From assembly GCF_014202975.1 (NCBI RefSeq), contig NZ_JACHHZ010000005.1:604286-668285 (forward strand): DNA of 64,000 bases, in the 5' to 3' direction. Position 1 is the first letter of the stretch. Every line of letters starts with the position of its first letter. Below are positions 53,757 through 62,325 of the stretch, piece by piece. The notes beneath the pieces were generated by a model. That model was not told the origin of the DNA, ran no database searches, and saw only the letters and a list, made by a program, of their open reading frames with translations. This DNA is from Povalibacter uvarum. GTDB lineage: Bacteria; Pseudomonadota; Gammaproteobacteria; Steroidobacterales; Steroidobacteraceae. Position numbers and translations under genes: made by a program.

Positions 53757-55565
53757 GTGCCGCAAAATCAGCTTCTTACCAAGGTCAGCGGGGTGTGGGT
53801 GCCCCTGCTCGCGACGGTACTGGTCGTGGGATTGCTGTGGGCCGCGAAGGCGGTTCTGCTGCCGCTCGCGCTCGGGATCATCCTCGCGTTCACGCTTTCG
53901 CCGCTGGTCCGGCTATTCGATCGCTTGCGTCTGCCGCGCTTTCTCGGCGTCGCGCTGACCATGTCGATCGCATTGGGCACCGTTGGCGGCATCGGCTATG
54001 TCGTCGCGACGCAGTTCGCGGATCTGTCGACACAGATCACACGCTACACCTCATCGATGCGAGCCAAGGCGGCCGATCTTCGACCGGGCAGCAACGAAAC
54101 TTTCCGGCAGTTCAGCCGCACGGTCGACCGCGTCACCGAGCAACTCGACAGCAATGTGGCCGAGCAGCGCGCGGCCCAGCCGGTTCGTGTGGTTTCACCG
54201 CGCCTCACGCCGGTGGAACGTGTCCGTGAAGCAGCCGTCGCGATCTTCGAACCTGTCGCGAGCGCGGTCATCGTGCTCGTGCTGGTCGCATTCATGCTAG
54301 GGCAGCGCGAGGATCTGCGCGATCGACTCATCCGGCTGACGGGTGCGGACAATGTGATCGTGACGACACGCCTGCTCAACGAAGCGGCACAGCGCGTCAG
54401 TCGATATCTCGTTGCACAGACGCTCGTGAACCTGGGGCTCGGTGCGCTCGTGGCCGCGGGTCTGTACTGGATCGGCGTGCCCTATGCGGCGCTATGGGGC
54501 GGCGTCGCTGCGATGCTGCGTTTCGTGCCTTACGTCGGTACGTTGTTGTCCGCTCTGCTCCCGGCGCTGCTCGCCTTTGCGATCTTTCCGGGATGGACGG
54601 AGACACTGCAGGTGCTCGCGATGTTCCTGGTGCTCGATATGGTGACCGGCTACTTCATCGAGCCGTTGCTGTTCGGTCGGCGCACGGGCGTATCGTCGTT
54701 TGCACTGCTGGTGTCCGCGCTTTTCTGGATCTGGGTCTGGGGTCCGGTCGGGTTGCTGCTCGCGACGCCGCTCACCGTCTGCATCGCTGTGCTCGGGCGT
54801 CACGTATCGTCACTGCGATTCCTTGCAGTTCTGTTCGCTGACGAGCCGGCGTTGTCGCCGCACGTTCGTTACTACCAGCGACTGCTGGCGCGAGATGAGG
54901 ACGAAGCACATGCGCTGGCGATGCGCATGGTCGCGGAGACGGGTCCGGTGAATGCGATGGATGAAGTCCTGATCCCCGCGTTGCAACTGGCGGAGCAACA
55001 CCGCGCGCAGGACGAGATTACCGCTGAAGACATGGATTTCATCCTCGAGGCGTCGGGCGAAATCGTTACGCAGATTCGCAGCCGGCAGAAAGTGCCGCCT
55101 GAGGCGGACGCGCAGATCCTCATGCTCAGCGCGAGCTCGCGTGCGGACCGCATCGTTCTTGGAATGCTTGCCGCGGCGATGGAGGCGAGCGGACGCGCGG
55201 TAGCGGTGATGGATCAGGATCGCGACATCGAGAGCACGATTTCCCAGGTCATCGCGGAACGTTCCGACCTGACATGCATCGTGGCAATTTCACTTGCGCA
55301 CGGCTCGGAGGTTCGCAACTACTGCCGGCAACTGCGTGCATCGCTGCCGATGGCGAGATTGCTGGTGCTGCGACCGCTGACGTCAGCACAGAACGCCGAG
55401 CGTTCCATGAGTCGAATCAAGGATGCGGGTGCTGATCGCGTCGCGATCAGTATTCACCAGGCGCTGAAGGATGCCGAGGAGCTTCTGAAGCTCGAAGACC
55501 GAAGCTCGCCGTGCGGCGAAGTTGCGCGACCGCGGGCGTTCTCAGAAGGTGTTTCGCACGCCTGA
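53757..55565 (+). CDS. AI-2E-family permease fused to a Rossmann-like domain
   Basis: 602 residues from GTG 53757. Residues about 10-370 carry the hydrophobic helices of AI-2E/PerM-type permeases, with MLRFVPYVGTLLSALLPALL and VTGYFIEPLLFGRRTGVSSF (conserved motifs). Residues about 435-560 form an alpha/beta domain (ILMLSASSRADRIVLGMLAA, TCIVAISLAHGSEVRNYCRQ, ADRVAISIHQALKDAEEL) like a B12-binding or universal-stress Rossmann fold, without the DxHxxG cobalamin motif. The transport substrate of such fusions is unknown. It overlaps the Slt gene by 24 bases. Confidence 0.85.
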   Translation: MPQNQLLTKVSGVWVPLLATVLVVGLLWAAKAVLLPLALGIILAFTLSPLVRLFDRLRLPRFLGVALTMSIALGTVGGIGYVVATQFADLSTQITRYTSSMRAKAADLRPGSNETFRQFSRTVDRVTEQLDSNVAEQRAAQPVRVVSPRLTPVERVREAAVAIFEPVASAVIVLVLVAFMLGQREDLRDRLIRLTGADNVIVTTRLLNEAAQRVSRYLVAQTLVNLGLGALVAAGLYWIGVPYAALWGGVAAMLRFVPYVGTLLSALLPALLAFAIFPGWTETLQVLAMFLVLDMVTGYFIEPLLFGRRTGVSSFALLVSALFWIWVWGPVGLLLATPLTVCIAVLGRHVSSLRFLAVLFADEPALSPHVRYYQRLLARDEDEAHALAMRMVAETGPVNAMDEVLIPALQLAEQHRAQDEITAEDMDFILEASGEIVTQIRSRQKVPPEADAQILMLSASSRADRIVLGMLAAAMEASGRAVAVMDQDRDIESTISQVIAERSDLTCIVAISLAHGSEVRNYCRQLRASLPMARLLVLRPLTSAQNAERSMSRIKDAGADRVAISIHQALKDAEELLKLEDRSSPCGEVARPRAFSEGVSHA

Positions 55566-57554
55566 GTCGGCTTCCGAATCGCCGAGCACTGCGGGATCGG
55601 CGGGTGCGCCGATGCGGGCGAGCCAGCCGTCGGTCTGCTGTGCGTCACCACTGCGCAACCACGCGAACACGAGACTGTGCCAGAGAACCCGCTGAACGTA
55701 CCCGCGGGTTTCGTTGTACGGGATGTTCTCGATCCAGATGTCCGGGTCGAGCGCTTCGGTCGGCAGCCAGCGTGCTGCTGCGTTCGGACCCGCGTTGTAG
55801 CCAGCGAGTGCGACAGCAGTCTGTCCGCCGAAACGATCGAGCAGGATTCGCAACTGTCCCGCGCCGAGCGTCACGTTGGTCGAGGGATTGAACAGGTCCG
55901 TCGCGGAAGGACGCGCCCGCCGCCAACGCTGCGCGGTCGAGCGTGCGGTGGAGGGCAAGAGCTGAAGCAGGCCGTACGCGCCGGCAGAAGAGACGGCGTC
56001 GGAACGATAGAGGCTTTCCTGCCTCAGCACGCCATAGATCAGGTCGGGCTGCACACCCATCGTCTTCGCGGCAGTACGCACTTCCTTGTCGTAGGGCTGC
56101 GGATAGAGCAGCGTGTAGTCGTTGAATACGCGCAGTTGAGTGGCCGTGGACACGGCGACATCGAACCATTCCCAGTCGGCAGCGAGATGGATCGTCTGCG
56201 GCCGCGACGTTTCGATGAGAGAGTCGTAGCCGTATTGCCATTCGGTGAGCGCTTCGCGCCGCATGCTGGCGCGCAACAGTTCGCGCGAACGCACGAACGC
56301 CGGCAGCTGGCCGATCTCCTTCACCTTCGCACGATCGAGCGGCAGTTTCTCCGGATGCGGCTTCATCGCGCGATCGATGCGCGCTGACGCCATTGCGGCG
56401 TAGTAGTTGTCGTTCGGGATGACGGATTCGTAAAGCTGGCGCGCGGCATCGCGATCATGCCTCTCGTCCGCAGCGCGTGCGGACCAGTAGCGCCATCGTG
56501 GCGTGTCGCGCAGCTCGGGTGGCATCGCGGCGATCGCGCGTTCCACACGTTTCCAGTCGTTGGCCCACAGTGCCGCGCGTGCCTGCCACTCGAACGTCGA
56601 CTCATCGAAATCCGCCGGCCTTGCCTTGTCGAAGAAATCGAGCGCGGCCGGGTCGCGATTCCACGCAAGCGGAGCCGCTAGCGCGAGCGCGTAACGACTG
56701 GCGGTCGCTTCATCGAGCTGTCGTGCGCGAACGAGGGAGTCGTACCGTGCAACCGCACCGTCCCGGTCGCGGCGCACGAGCAACTTCCAGCCCGCGAACA
56801 AGGCGTCGGGATCCACGGGCGTGGTCGGTGCGCCGATGACCGTATCGATGCCCCGCTGTGGGTTGTCGAGAATCGCAGCCCATTGCAGATACGGGCCAGC
56901 CTTCGCCGCGGGAAGTTGGGCGATGATCTGTCGTGCGAACGCGGGCGTGCCTTTGTCGAGCGCGAGGCGCACGCGCTGCTCGATGAGTGCGGGTGTCAGC
57001 GCGTCACGAGCGCGGAGCCACTCGAACGCGGTTTCACATTCCGGAAGACTCTGTGGAGTCAGCCATTGTGCGGCGATGTCCGAAGCCAGGCCTTCCGTCC
57101 GGCCGAGTTCGATTCGCGCCGTGAAGCTGTTGCAGCGGAGTGCATCGGTGGCCGAGGCGTCGCGATAGTGATCGAGGAATAGCGGCCAGCGTCGGCGCTT
57201 GGCGAGATTCTCCAGCCAGGAGCGTCGCAGTTCGCGCGTCACGGGTTCGCGATCGTAGTAGGCGAGGAATGTTGCGGCGCGCTGATCGACGGAGTCGAGC
57301 GCATCGGTGCCGTTCGTGAGTGCTTGCCGGATCCGGGCGGCCTGCAGGTATGGATACAGCGGGTACGTTTGCAGCGCGTCGTTGTCGGGTCCGACGGGCG
57401 CTGTGCTTACGCTGCTGGCACGCGTGTACGCCTGCACAAAGAGGGCGCGTGTGTCCTTGAACGGGTCGTCGGCACTCGAAGCAGGTGTCGTGAACCAGAA
57501 CAGCGGAAGCGATGCCGCCGCACAGCGGCGCAGGAAGGAACGTTCAACGGGCAT
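55542..57554 (-). CDS. slt: Soluble lytic murein transglycosylase (Slt70-like)
   Basis: 670 residues from ATG 57554. A signal peptide (MPVERSFLRRCAAASLPLFW, ending near ASSA) sends it to the periplasm. Residues about 30-450 form the helical U- and L-domain ring of Slt70. The C-terminal SLT domain has VLRQESLYRSDAVSSAGAYG, LLQLLPSTA with catalytic Glu near 512, followed by ALAGYNAGPNAAARW. It cleaves the glycan strand of peptidoglycan with 1,6-anhydro product. Its 3' end overlaps the AI-2E gene. Confidence 0.92.
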   Translation of the reverse strand: MPVERSFLRRCAAASLPLFWFTTPASSADDPFKDTRALFVQAYTRASSVSTAPVGPDNDALQTYPLYPYLQAARIRQALTNGTDALDSVDQRAATFLAYYDREPVTRELRRSWLENLAKRRRWPLFLDHYRDASATDALRCNSFTARIELGRTEGLASDIAAQWLTPQSLPECETAFEWLRARDALTPALIEQRVRLALDKGTPAFARQIIAQLPAAKAGPYLQWAAILDNPQRGIDTVIGAPTTPVDPDALFAGWKLLVRRDRDGAVARYDSLVRARQLDEATASRYALALAAPLAWNRDPAALDFFDKARPADFDESTFEWQARAALWANDWKRVERAIAAMPPELRDTPRWRYWSARAADERHDRDAARQLYESVIPNDNYYAAMASARIDRAMKPHPEKLPLDRAKVKEIGQLPAFVRSRELLRASMRREALTEWQYGYDSLIETSRPQTIHLAADWEWFDVAVSTATQLRVFNDYTLLYPQPYDKEVRTAAKTMGVQPDLIYGVLRQESLYRSDAVSSAGAYGLLQLLPSTARSTAQRWRRARPSATDLFNPSTNVTLGAGQLRILLDRFGGQTAVALAGYNAGPNAAARWLPTEALDPDIWIENIPYNETRGYVQRVLWHSLVFAWLRSGDAQQTDGWLARIGAPADPAVLGDSEADSGVRNTF

Positions 57555-57674
57555 GATCGGAAGGGTAACGGGACAGGCGCGGGCGCGCCATGTGGATGAT
57601 CGCCTATACCGGGCCGGTACGGAACCGCCCGACAAACCGCTGCGTTGCTACGGTCCCCGGGCAGGGCTTTCGCA

Positions 57675-58223
57675 ATGGACATTCTGGACTGGTTCGCGGG
57701 CGAATCGACGATCATCCGGCCGATGGATGCGCTGCTGCGAATGCTGATCGCGGTGATATTCGGGGCGCTCGTCGGCTTCGACCGGGAGCTGCGCAACAAG
57801 CCCGCCGGACTGCGCACGCATATCCTCATTTCGCTCGCGGCCGCGCTGTTCACGCTCATCACATTCGAACTGCATGGGGAAATTCTTCAGCAGGGCGGAG
57901 ACCAGGTGAACGCCGATCCGATCCGCATCATCGAGGCGGTGACCGCGGGTGTAGCCTTCCTGGCCGCCGGAGCGATCATCCAGAGCCGCGGTAACGTGAA
58001 AGGCCTGACGACAGGCGCGAACATGTGGCTCGCGGGGGCGCTCGGCGTCGCCAGCGGCGCTGGCTACTACCTGCTGGCCACAGCGGGGGCGGTTTTTGCG
58101 CTGATCGTGTTGACGCTGCTGGGGCGACTCGAAGCAAAGCTGAGCCGTTCTCGCAACGGGAACGGGAACGGGGACGATGACTCCGACAAAGACTCGTCGC
58201 CGCGACAGGGTAGACCTCGCTGA
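57675..58223 (+). CDS. MgtC/SapB family membrane protein
   Basis: 182 residues from ATG 57675. The MgtC-type core is IAVIFGALVGFDRELRNKPA, GLRTHILISLAAALFTLITF, AVTAGVAFLAAGAIIQSRGN and VKGLTTGANMWLAGALGVAS, which are conserved signatures with four to five helices. The C-terminus is an Asn/Gly/Asp tail of about 30 residues rather than the ACT-like domain of virulence MgtC. Likely role: membrane homeostasis (magnesium or pH stress). Divergent from slt. Confidence 0.9.
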   Translation: MDILDWFAGESTIIRPMDALLRMLIAVIFGALVGFDRELRNKPAGLRTHILISLAAALFTLITFELHGEILQQGGDQVNADPIRIIEAVTAGVAFLAAGAIIQSRGNVKGLTTGANMWLAGALGVASGAGYYLLATAGAVFALIVLTLLGRLEAKLSRSRNGNGNGDDDSDKDSSPRQGRPR

Positions 58224-58312
58224 ACCGGCGCTCGCGGGTCACGTCCGAATCCGGCGAGTTGCGGGCGAGCGAGCGGGGTAAGCTGGCCCAACTTGTCATC
58301 CCATGCACCGTT

Positions 58313-58390
58313 CGTCATTCCCGCGAACGCGGGAATCCATCTGTTCGGATCGGGACAAAGATGGATCCCCGCTTTCGCGAGGATGACGGA
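58313..58390. repeat. Palindromic repeat pair
   Basis: CGTCATTCCCGCGAACGCGG and ATCCCCGCTTTCGCGAGGAT face each other, joined by a spacer with ATCTGTTCGGATCGGGACAA. The pair lies directly before the ogt-like gene and after the mgtC-like gene. Confidence 0.78.
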
Positions 58391-58404
58391 ATAGAAGAGG
58401 TCCC

Positions 58405-59016
58405 ATGACCCAGGACTCCCTGCCCATCCTCGCCCCCGGCGCCGACCTGCGCACCGCCTTCGCGAACGTGTTTGGCGATACGTACGAGGCCGAGGGTCGC
58501 GACGTCGTGAAACTCGACTGGGTGCAATCGCCTGTGGGGCCGCTGCTCGCCGGTGCTACGGAAGATGCGCTCGTGCTGCTCGAATTCAGCGAGCGGAAGA
58601 TTCTCGAAGAGCAGCTCGAGACGGTGCGTCGTCGCCTCGGTGTGCCGATCGTGCCCGGCGACAACGTGATGCTGGGCCAGCTGCGCATCCAGCTCGCCGA
58701 ATACTTCTCACAACGTCGGCGCGATTTCGATCTGCCGCTGAAGTACCCCGGCACTGCGTTCCAGGAAAAGGTGTGGTCGACGTTGCTGACGATTCCGTAT
58801 GGACAGACCTGGTCGTACCTCGAACTCGCGCGAACGATCGGCGATACGAAGGCGACGCGTGCGGTCGGCACCGCGAACGGCATGAACCGGATCGCGATCG
58901 TGATTCCGTGCCACCGCGTGATCAATGCGAATGGAGAGTTGGGAGGCTATGGGGGCGGATTGTGGCGGAAGCGCATTCTGCTCGACCTGGAGCAGGGGCA
59001 GGGAAAACTGATCTGA
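58405..59016 (+). CDS. ogt: Methylated-DNA-[protein]-cysteine S-methyltransferase
   Basis: 203 residues. The nucleophile is Cys169 in VIPCHRVINANGELGGYGGG. The DNA-binding helix-turn-helix region is YPGTAFQEKVWSTLLTIPYG, QTWSYLELARTIGDTKATRA. The N-terminal about 100 residues form the Ada/Ogt N-domain. It repairs O6-alkylguanine by irreversible transfer of the alkyl group to Cys. No Ada-type regulator or AraC-type domain is fused, so this is an Ogt rather than Ada. No operon partner is visible. Confidence 0.95.
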   Translation: MTQDSLPILAPGADLRTAFANVFGDTYEAEGRDVVKLDWVQSPVGPLLAGATEDALVLLEFSERKILEEQLETVRRRLGVPIVPGDNVMLGQLRIQLAEYFSQRRRDFDLPLKYPGTAFQEKVWSTLLTIPYGQTWSYLELARTIGDTKATRAVGTANGMNRIAIVIPCHRVINANGELGGYGGGLWRKRILLDLEQGQGKLI

Positions 59017-59248
59017 CATTCCTGAACGTGCCGACCGGCGCGAAGCCCTCGTTGCGAGGGAATGCAATCGCCGTAATCGCCCCCATGTCGGCAATCGCTA
59101 CGCTGCGAATCGCGGCCGTGTCGGACACCAGGTTTCCCCCGCGGACGGACCTGTCGATCAGCATGGTGCGTTGGAACTAGAGATGGTTGTTTGCAGCCTA
59201 AGCCAAACGTAGCATCGAAGTCGCTACAAGGATAACGAGGTTCCGATC

Positions 59249-59830
59249 ATGTTCAGCCGACATTCAGTTGCGAGCGTTGCAGGCGCGATGCTTGCTGTTC
59301 TCGCGATTGCGGGATGCGCAAGTACATCACGCGTTCCCCCCACGCGGATCGACTACGACAAGAAGGCCGATTTCTCGGTCTATCGCACCTACGGGTTCCC
59401 CAAGGAAACCGGTACGGATCGCGGTGGCTATTCGACGCTGGTGACGACGTACTTCAAGAGCTCCATCTCCACGGCGATGGACGCACGCGGATACAAATAC
59501 AGCGAGGATCATCCTGATCTGCTCGTGAATTTCTACATGAACACGAAGGACCGCACGGAGACGCGCTCCGCTCCGATGGCGGGCTATGGCTACTACGGCT
59601 ATCGCTACGGCCTGTACAACGCATGGCCGATGTACGACGAAGATCGCACCGTGACCTACAAGGTCGGCACGATCAACGTCGACATCGTCGACGCCGAAAA
59701 GAAGCAGCTGATCTGGGAAGGCGTGTCCGAAGGCCGGATGTCGGACGAGGCGATGGCGAATCCGAAGGTGACGGTGAATGCGGTGGTCACCGAGTTGATG
59801 AGGCAGTATCCGGGCAAGCCGAATATGTGA
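59249..59830 (+). CDS. DUF4136 lipoprotein
   Basis: 193 residues (GAGG 8 bases upstream). The lipobox AGC puts the lipid on Cys23. The DUF4136 pattern is clear: IDYDKKADFSVYRTYGF, FKSSISTAMDARGYKYSEDH, PDLLVNFYMNTKDRTETR, YKVGTINVDIVDAEKKQLIW and WEGVSEGR, with a Tyr/Gly-rich loop (AGYGYYGYRYGLYNAWPMYD). Family members are outer-membrane or periplasmic lipoproteins of unknown role. Confidence 0.9.
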   Translation: MFSRHSVASVAGAMLAVLAIAGCASTSRVPPTRIDYDKKADFSVYRTYGFPKETGTDRGGYSTLVTTYFKSSISTAMDARGYKYSEDHPDLLVNFYMNTKDRTETRSAPMAGYGYYGYRYGLYNAWPMYDEDRTVTYKVGTINVDIVDAEKKQLIWEGVSEGRMSDEAMANPKVTVNAVVTELMRQYPGKPNM

Positions 59831-59843
59831 GGAGCGCCCGATT

Positions 59844-59913
59844 CCGTCATTCCCGCGAACGCGGGAATCCATCCCGGCGAGAGGCATGGATCCCCGCGTG
59901 CGCGGGGATGACG
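59844..59913. repeat. Palindromic repeat pair
   Basis: ATTCCCGCGAACGCGGGAAT and ATCCCCGCGTGCGCGGGGAT on either side of a CCATCCCGGCGAGAGGCATG spacer. It separates the DUF4136 gene from a converging small gene. Confidence 0.8.
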
Positions 59914-59926
59914 AGCCGATCTTTGC

Positions 59927-60220
59927 CTATCTCTCGCTCAACAAATCATCCATCTCTTCCGGCGTCAGCTCGATCTCGATGCAGTCGTAATCATCGCGGG
60001 CGGGCGCCGTATTTGCGCCTGGCTTCTGGGCATCGACGACTTCGATGTCGCAGATGTCGTCGACTTCCACCAGTCCGTTCGGATCGGGCGGCGTCAGCAA
60101 TTCCTGGCTGGTGAGCTCGATCGAGAATTCTGTGGTTGGGCGCACGATGCCACCTCCGCCGTAGTGATCCATGGGACGAATGCTGCCAGACAGCAGACGC
60201 GAGTTCGCCAACCAGTTCAC
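59927..60220 (-). CDS. Small acidic hypothetical protein
   Basis: 97 residues from GTG 60220, with GAGGGG 6 bases upstream; ATG 60172 would give 81 residues. The C-terminal half is acidic: ELLTPPDPNGLVEVDDICDI, CIEIELTPEEMDDLLSE. I do not recognise the family. The Gly-rich YGGGGIV segment near the middle and the acidic end suggest an adaptor or targeting peptide rather than an enzyme. Confidence 0.5.
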   Translation of the reverse strand: MNWLANSRLLSGSIRPMDHYGGGGIVRPTTEFSIELTSQELLTPPDPNGLVEVDDICDIEVVDAQKPGANTAPARDDYDCIEIELTPEEMDDLLSER

Positions 60221-60378
60221 ATGAGGCCCCTCATCCTTCTGACGAATCGTCCGGGGGGATTCACCCGAAAAGACCGCCTCTGATGCTGCGTACGACTGCA
60301 CAAGGCCGGAGCGCCGCGAATTAACCTTAATCCCGCCGGCTTTCCGTCGCGTTCGGCTGCCGGCCCTGGTTGGCCTGA

Positions 60379-60437
60379 TGGATTCCCGCTTTCGCGGGAA
60401 TGACAGGCCCGTCACGCCCGCGAAAGCGGGTGTCCAT
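60379..60437. repeat. Palindromic repeat pair
   Basis: ATTCCCGCTTTCGCGGGAAT (60381-60400) and CACGCCCGCGAAAGCGGGTG (60412-60431) upstream of the transporter gene. The 284-base gap 60221-60504 otherwise holds no gene I can support. Confidence 0.72.
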
Positions 60438-60504
60438 CTCCTTCCGGAACCTGCGGCTGCGCTCGGCCGTTCACGGCTGTCCAGCGGAGCTCCAGAAGAA
60501 CCTC

Positions 60505-62325
60505 ATGCCCGAACCTCACGCGATCGCGGTCATGGCGTTGACGCTGGTCGCGCTGTATTTCTTTTCGCGCGACTCGATCCCCATCGAGACCTCGAGCCTG
60601 CTGGTGATCACGCTGCTGACGCTCGGGTTCAGCATCTTCCCGTATCGCAGCGCCGGTGGAGAATTCGATCCGCTGCGATTCTTCGGCGGTTTCGGCAATG
60701 AGGCGCTGATCGCGATCTGCGCATTGATGATGGCGAGCCAGGGATTGCTCGCGACCGGCGCGCTCACGCCGCTCGGACGACTGATCGCTCGCGTGTGGAG
60801 CTGGAGTCCGATGGCGGCAATGGCCGTGATGCTGGTCATCACCGGCATCGTGAGCGCATTCATGAACAACACACCGCAGGTCGTGCTGATGATTCCGATC
60901 CTGACGGCGGTTGCGCTGCGCTCGAATACGTCGCCGTCGAAGCTCCTGATGCCGATGACCTTCGCTTCGCAGGTCGGCGGCATGGGCACGCCGATCGGCA
61001 CGTCGCTCAATCTGCTCGTCATCGGCACGGCGGCGACGCTCGGTGTCGAGCGCTTCCACATGTTCGATTTCATCGTGCCCGCGTCGCTCGCGGCGATCGT
61101 GGCGTTCTTCTATCTCTGGCTGGTTGCGCCGAGACTGCTGCCCGACAACAAGCCCGTCCTGGTCGATGCGAAACCGAGGCTCTTCGATGCGCGGTTGCAC
61201 CTGACACCGCAGAGTGCCGCTTCCGGGAAATCACTGGCGCAGGTTCGGAAGATGCTGGACGGCGAGCTGGCGGTTCAGTCGATCCTGCGCGATTCGCAGC
61301 TGTCGATCGCACCGCTGCCTGATGTGGTCCTGCGGGCTGGAGATCGGCTGGTCGTACGCGACACGAGCGAACGATTGCGCGAGGCTTCGCGCCTCCTCGG
61401 AACGACGCTGTACTCCGGCGATACGCCGGTCGATGCCGAGCATCCACTGACGGCGCCGGATCAGCAGACCGCGGAGCTGGTGCTGACGCCCACGTCGGCG
61501 CTTCGCGATCGTACGCTCAACCAGGTCAATTTCGACTGGAAGTACCAGCTGGTTCCGCTGGCAGTGCATCGCTCCGGCGATGAGGCGCTCGGAGCCCACT
61601 CAGCCAATCTGCGCGATGTGCGGCTGGGCGTGGGTGACGTCCTGCTGGTGCAGGGTCCGGCGGAGCAGATCGCGGCGCTCAAGGCGCGCAATGAGTTGCT
61701 GGTTCTCGACGCGACGAGCGACGTTCCGCTCACCGCGAAGGCCCCGCTGGCATTGCTCATCATGGCGGGAATTGTCGTGGTTGCCTCGCTGCGCATCGCA
61801 CCCGTTGCGATCGCTGCCATCTGCGGCGTGCTGCTGATGGCCGTCACCGGTTGCTTCAAATGGCGCGATGCGACGCGCGGTCTCGATTCTTCGATGATCT
61901 TTCTCACGGTCGCGAGCCTGGCCCTGAGCCTTGGACTGGTCACGACGGGAGGAGCGGCTTTCATTGCGAAGCTGCTCGTCATGATCAGCGGCAGTCTTCC
62001 GCCGGCGGGACTGTTGAGTGCAACAATTCTGATGCTGGCCATCCTCAGCAACGTCATCTCGAACAGTGCCGCGGCTGTCATTGGTACGCCGATCGCCATC
62101 GAGCTCGCTCGCCAACTCGGCTTACCTCCCGAGCCGTTCGTGCTCGCGGTGCTGTTCGGCGCAAACATGGGGTATGCGACGCCCATGGCCGACAATTGCA
62201 ATCTGCTCGTCTACAGTGCGGGCAATTACCGCTTCAAGGACTTCCTGCGCGTCGGCGTGCCGCTTACCATCCTGATGTGGGTGGCGCTGAGCCTGATCCT
62301 GCCGCGGTTCTATCCGCTTCACTGA
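60505..62325 (+). CDS. SLC13-type transporter with two TrkA-C domains
   Basis: 606 residues from ATG 60505. The permease half-repeats are FFGGFGNEALIAICALMMAS, FMNNTPQVVLMIPILTAVAL, VGGMGTPIGTSLNLLVIGTA in the first half, and GLDSSMIFLTVASLALSLGL, NSAAAVIGTPIAIELARQL, GYATPMADNCNLLVYSAGNY in the second. Two regulator-of-conductance C-type (TrkA-C) domains sit between them (about 232-305 and 320-395). Related proteins transport sulfate or dicarboxylates with Na+; the TrkA-C domains may bind a nucleotide or small ligand. Its stop overlaps the YcaQ-type start. Confidence 0.9.
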   Translation: MPEPHAIAVMALTLVALYFFSRDSIPIETSSLLVITLLTLGFSIFPYRSAGGEFDPLRFFGGFGNEALIAICALMMASQGLLATGALTPLGRLIARVWSWSPMAAMAVMLVITGIVSAFMNNTPQVVLMIPILTAVALRSNTSPSKLLMPMTFASQVGGMGTPIGTSLNLLVIGTAATLGVERFHMFDFIVPASLAAIVAFFYLWLVAPRLLPDNKPVLVDAKPRLFDARLHLTPQSAASGKSLAQVRKMLDGELAVQSILRDSQLSIAPLPDVVLRAGDRLVVRDTSERLREASRLLGTTLYSGDTPVDAEHPLTAPDQQTAELVLTPTSALRDRTLNQVNFDWKYQLVPLAVHRSGDEALGAHSANLRDVRLGVGDVLLVQGPAEQIAALKARNELLVLDATSDVPLTAKAPLALLIMAGIVVVASLRIAPVAIAAICGVLLMAVTGCFKWRDATRGLDSSMIFLTVASLALSLGLVTTGGAAFIAKLLVMISGSLPPAGLLSATILMLAILSNVISNSAAAVIGTPIAIELARQLGLPPEPFVLAVLFGANMGYATPMADNCNLLVYSAGNYRFKDFLRVGVPLTILMWVALSLILPRFYPLH

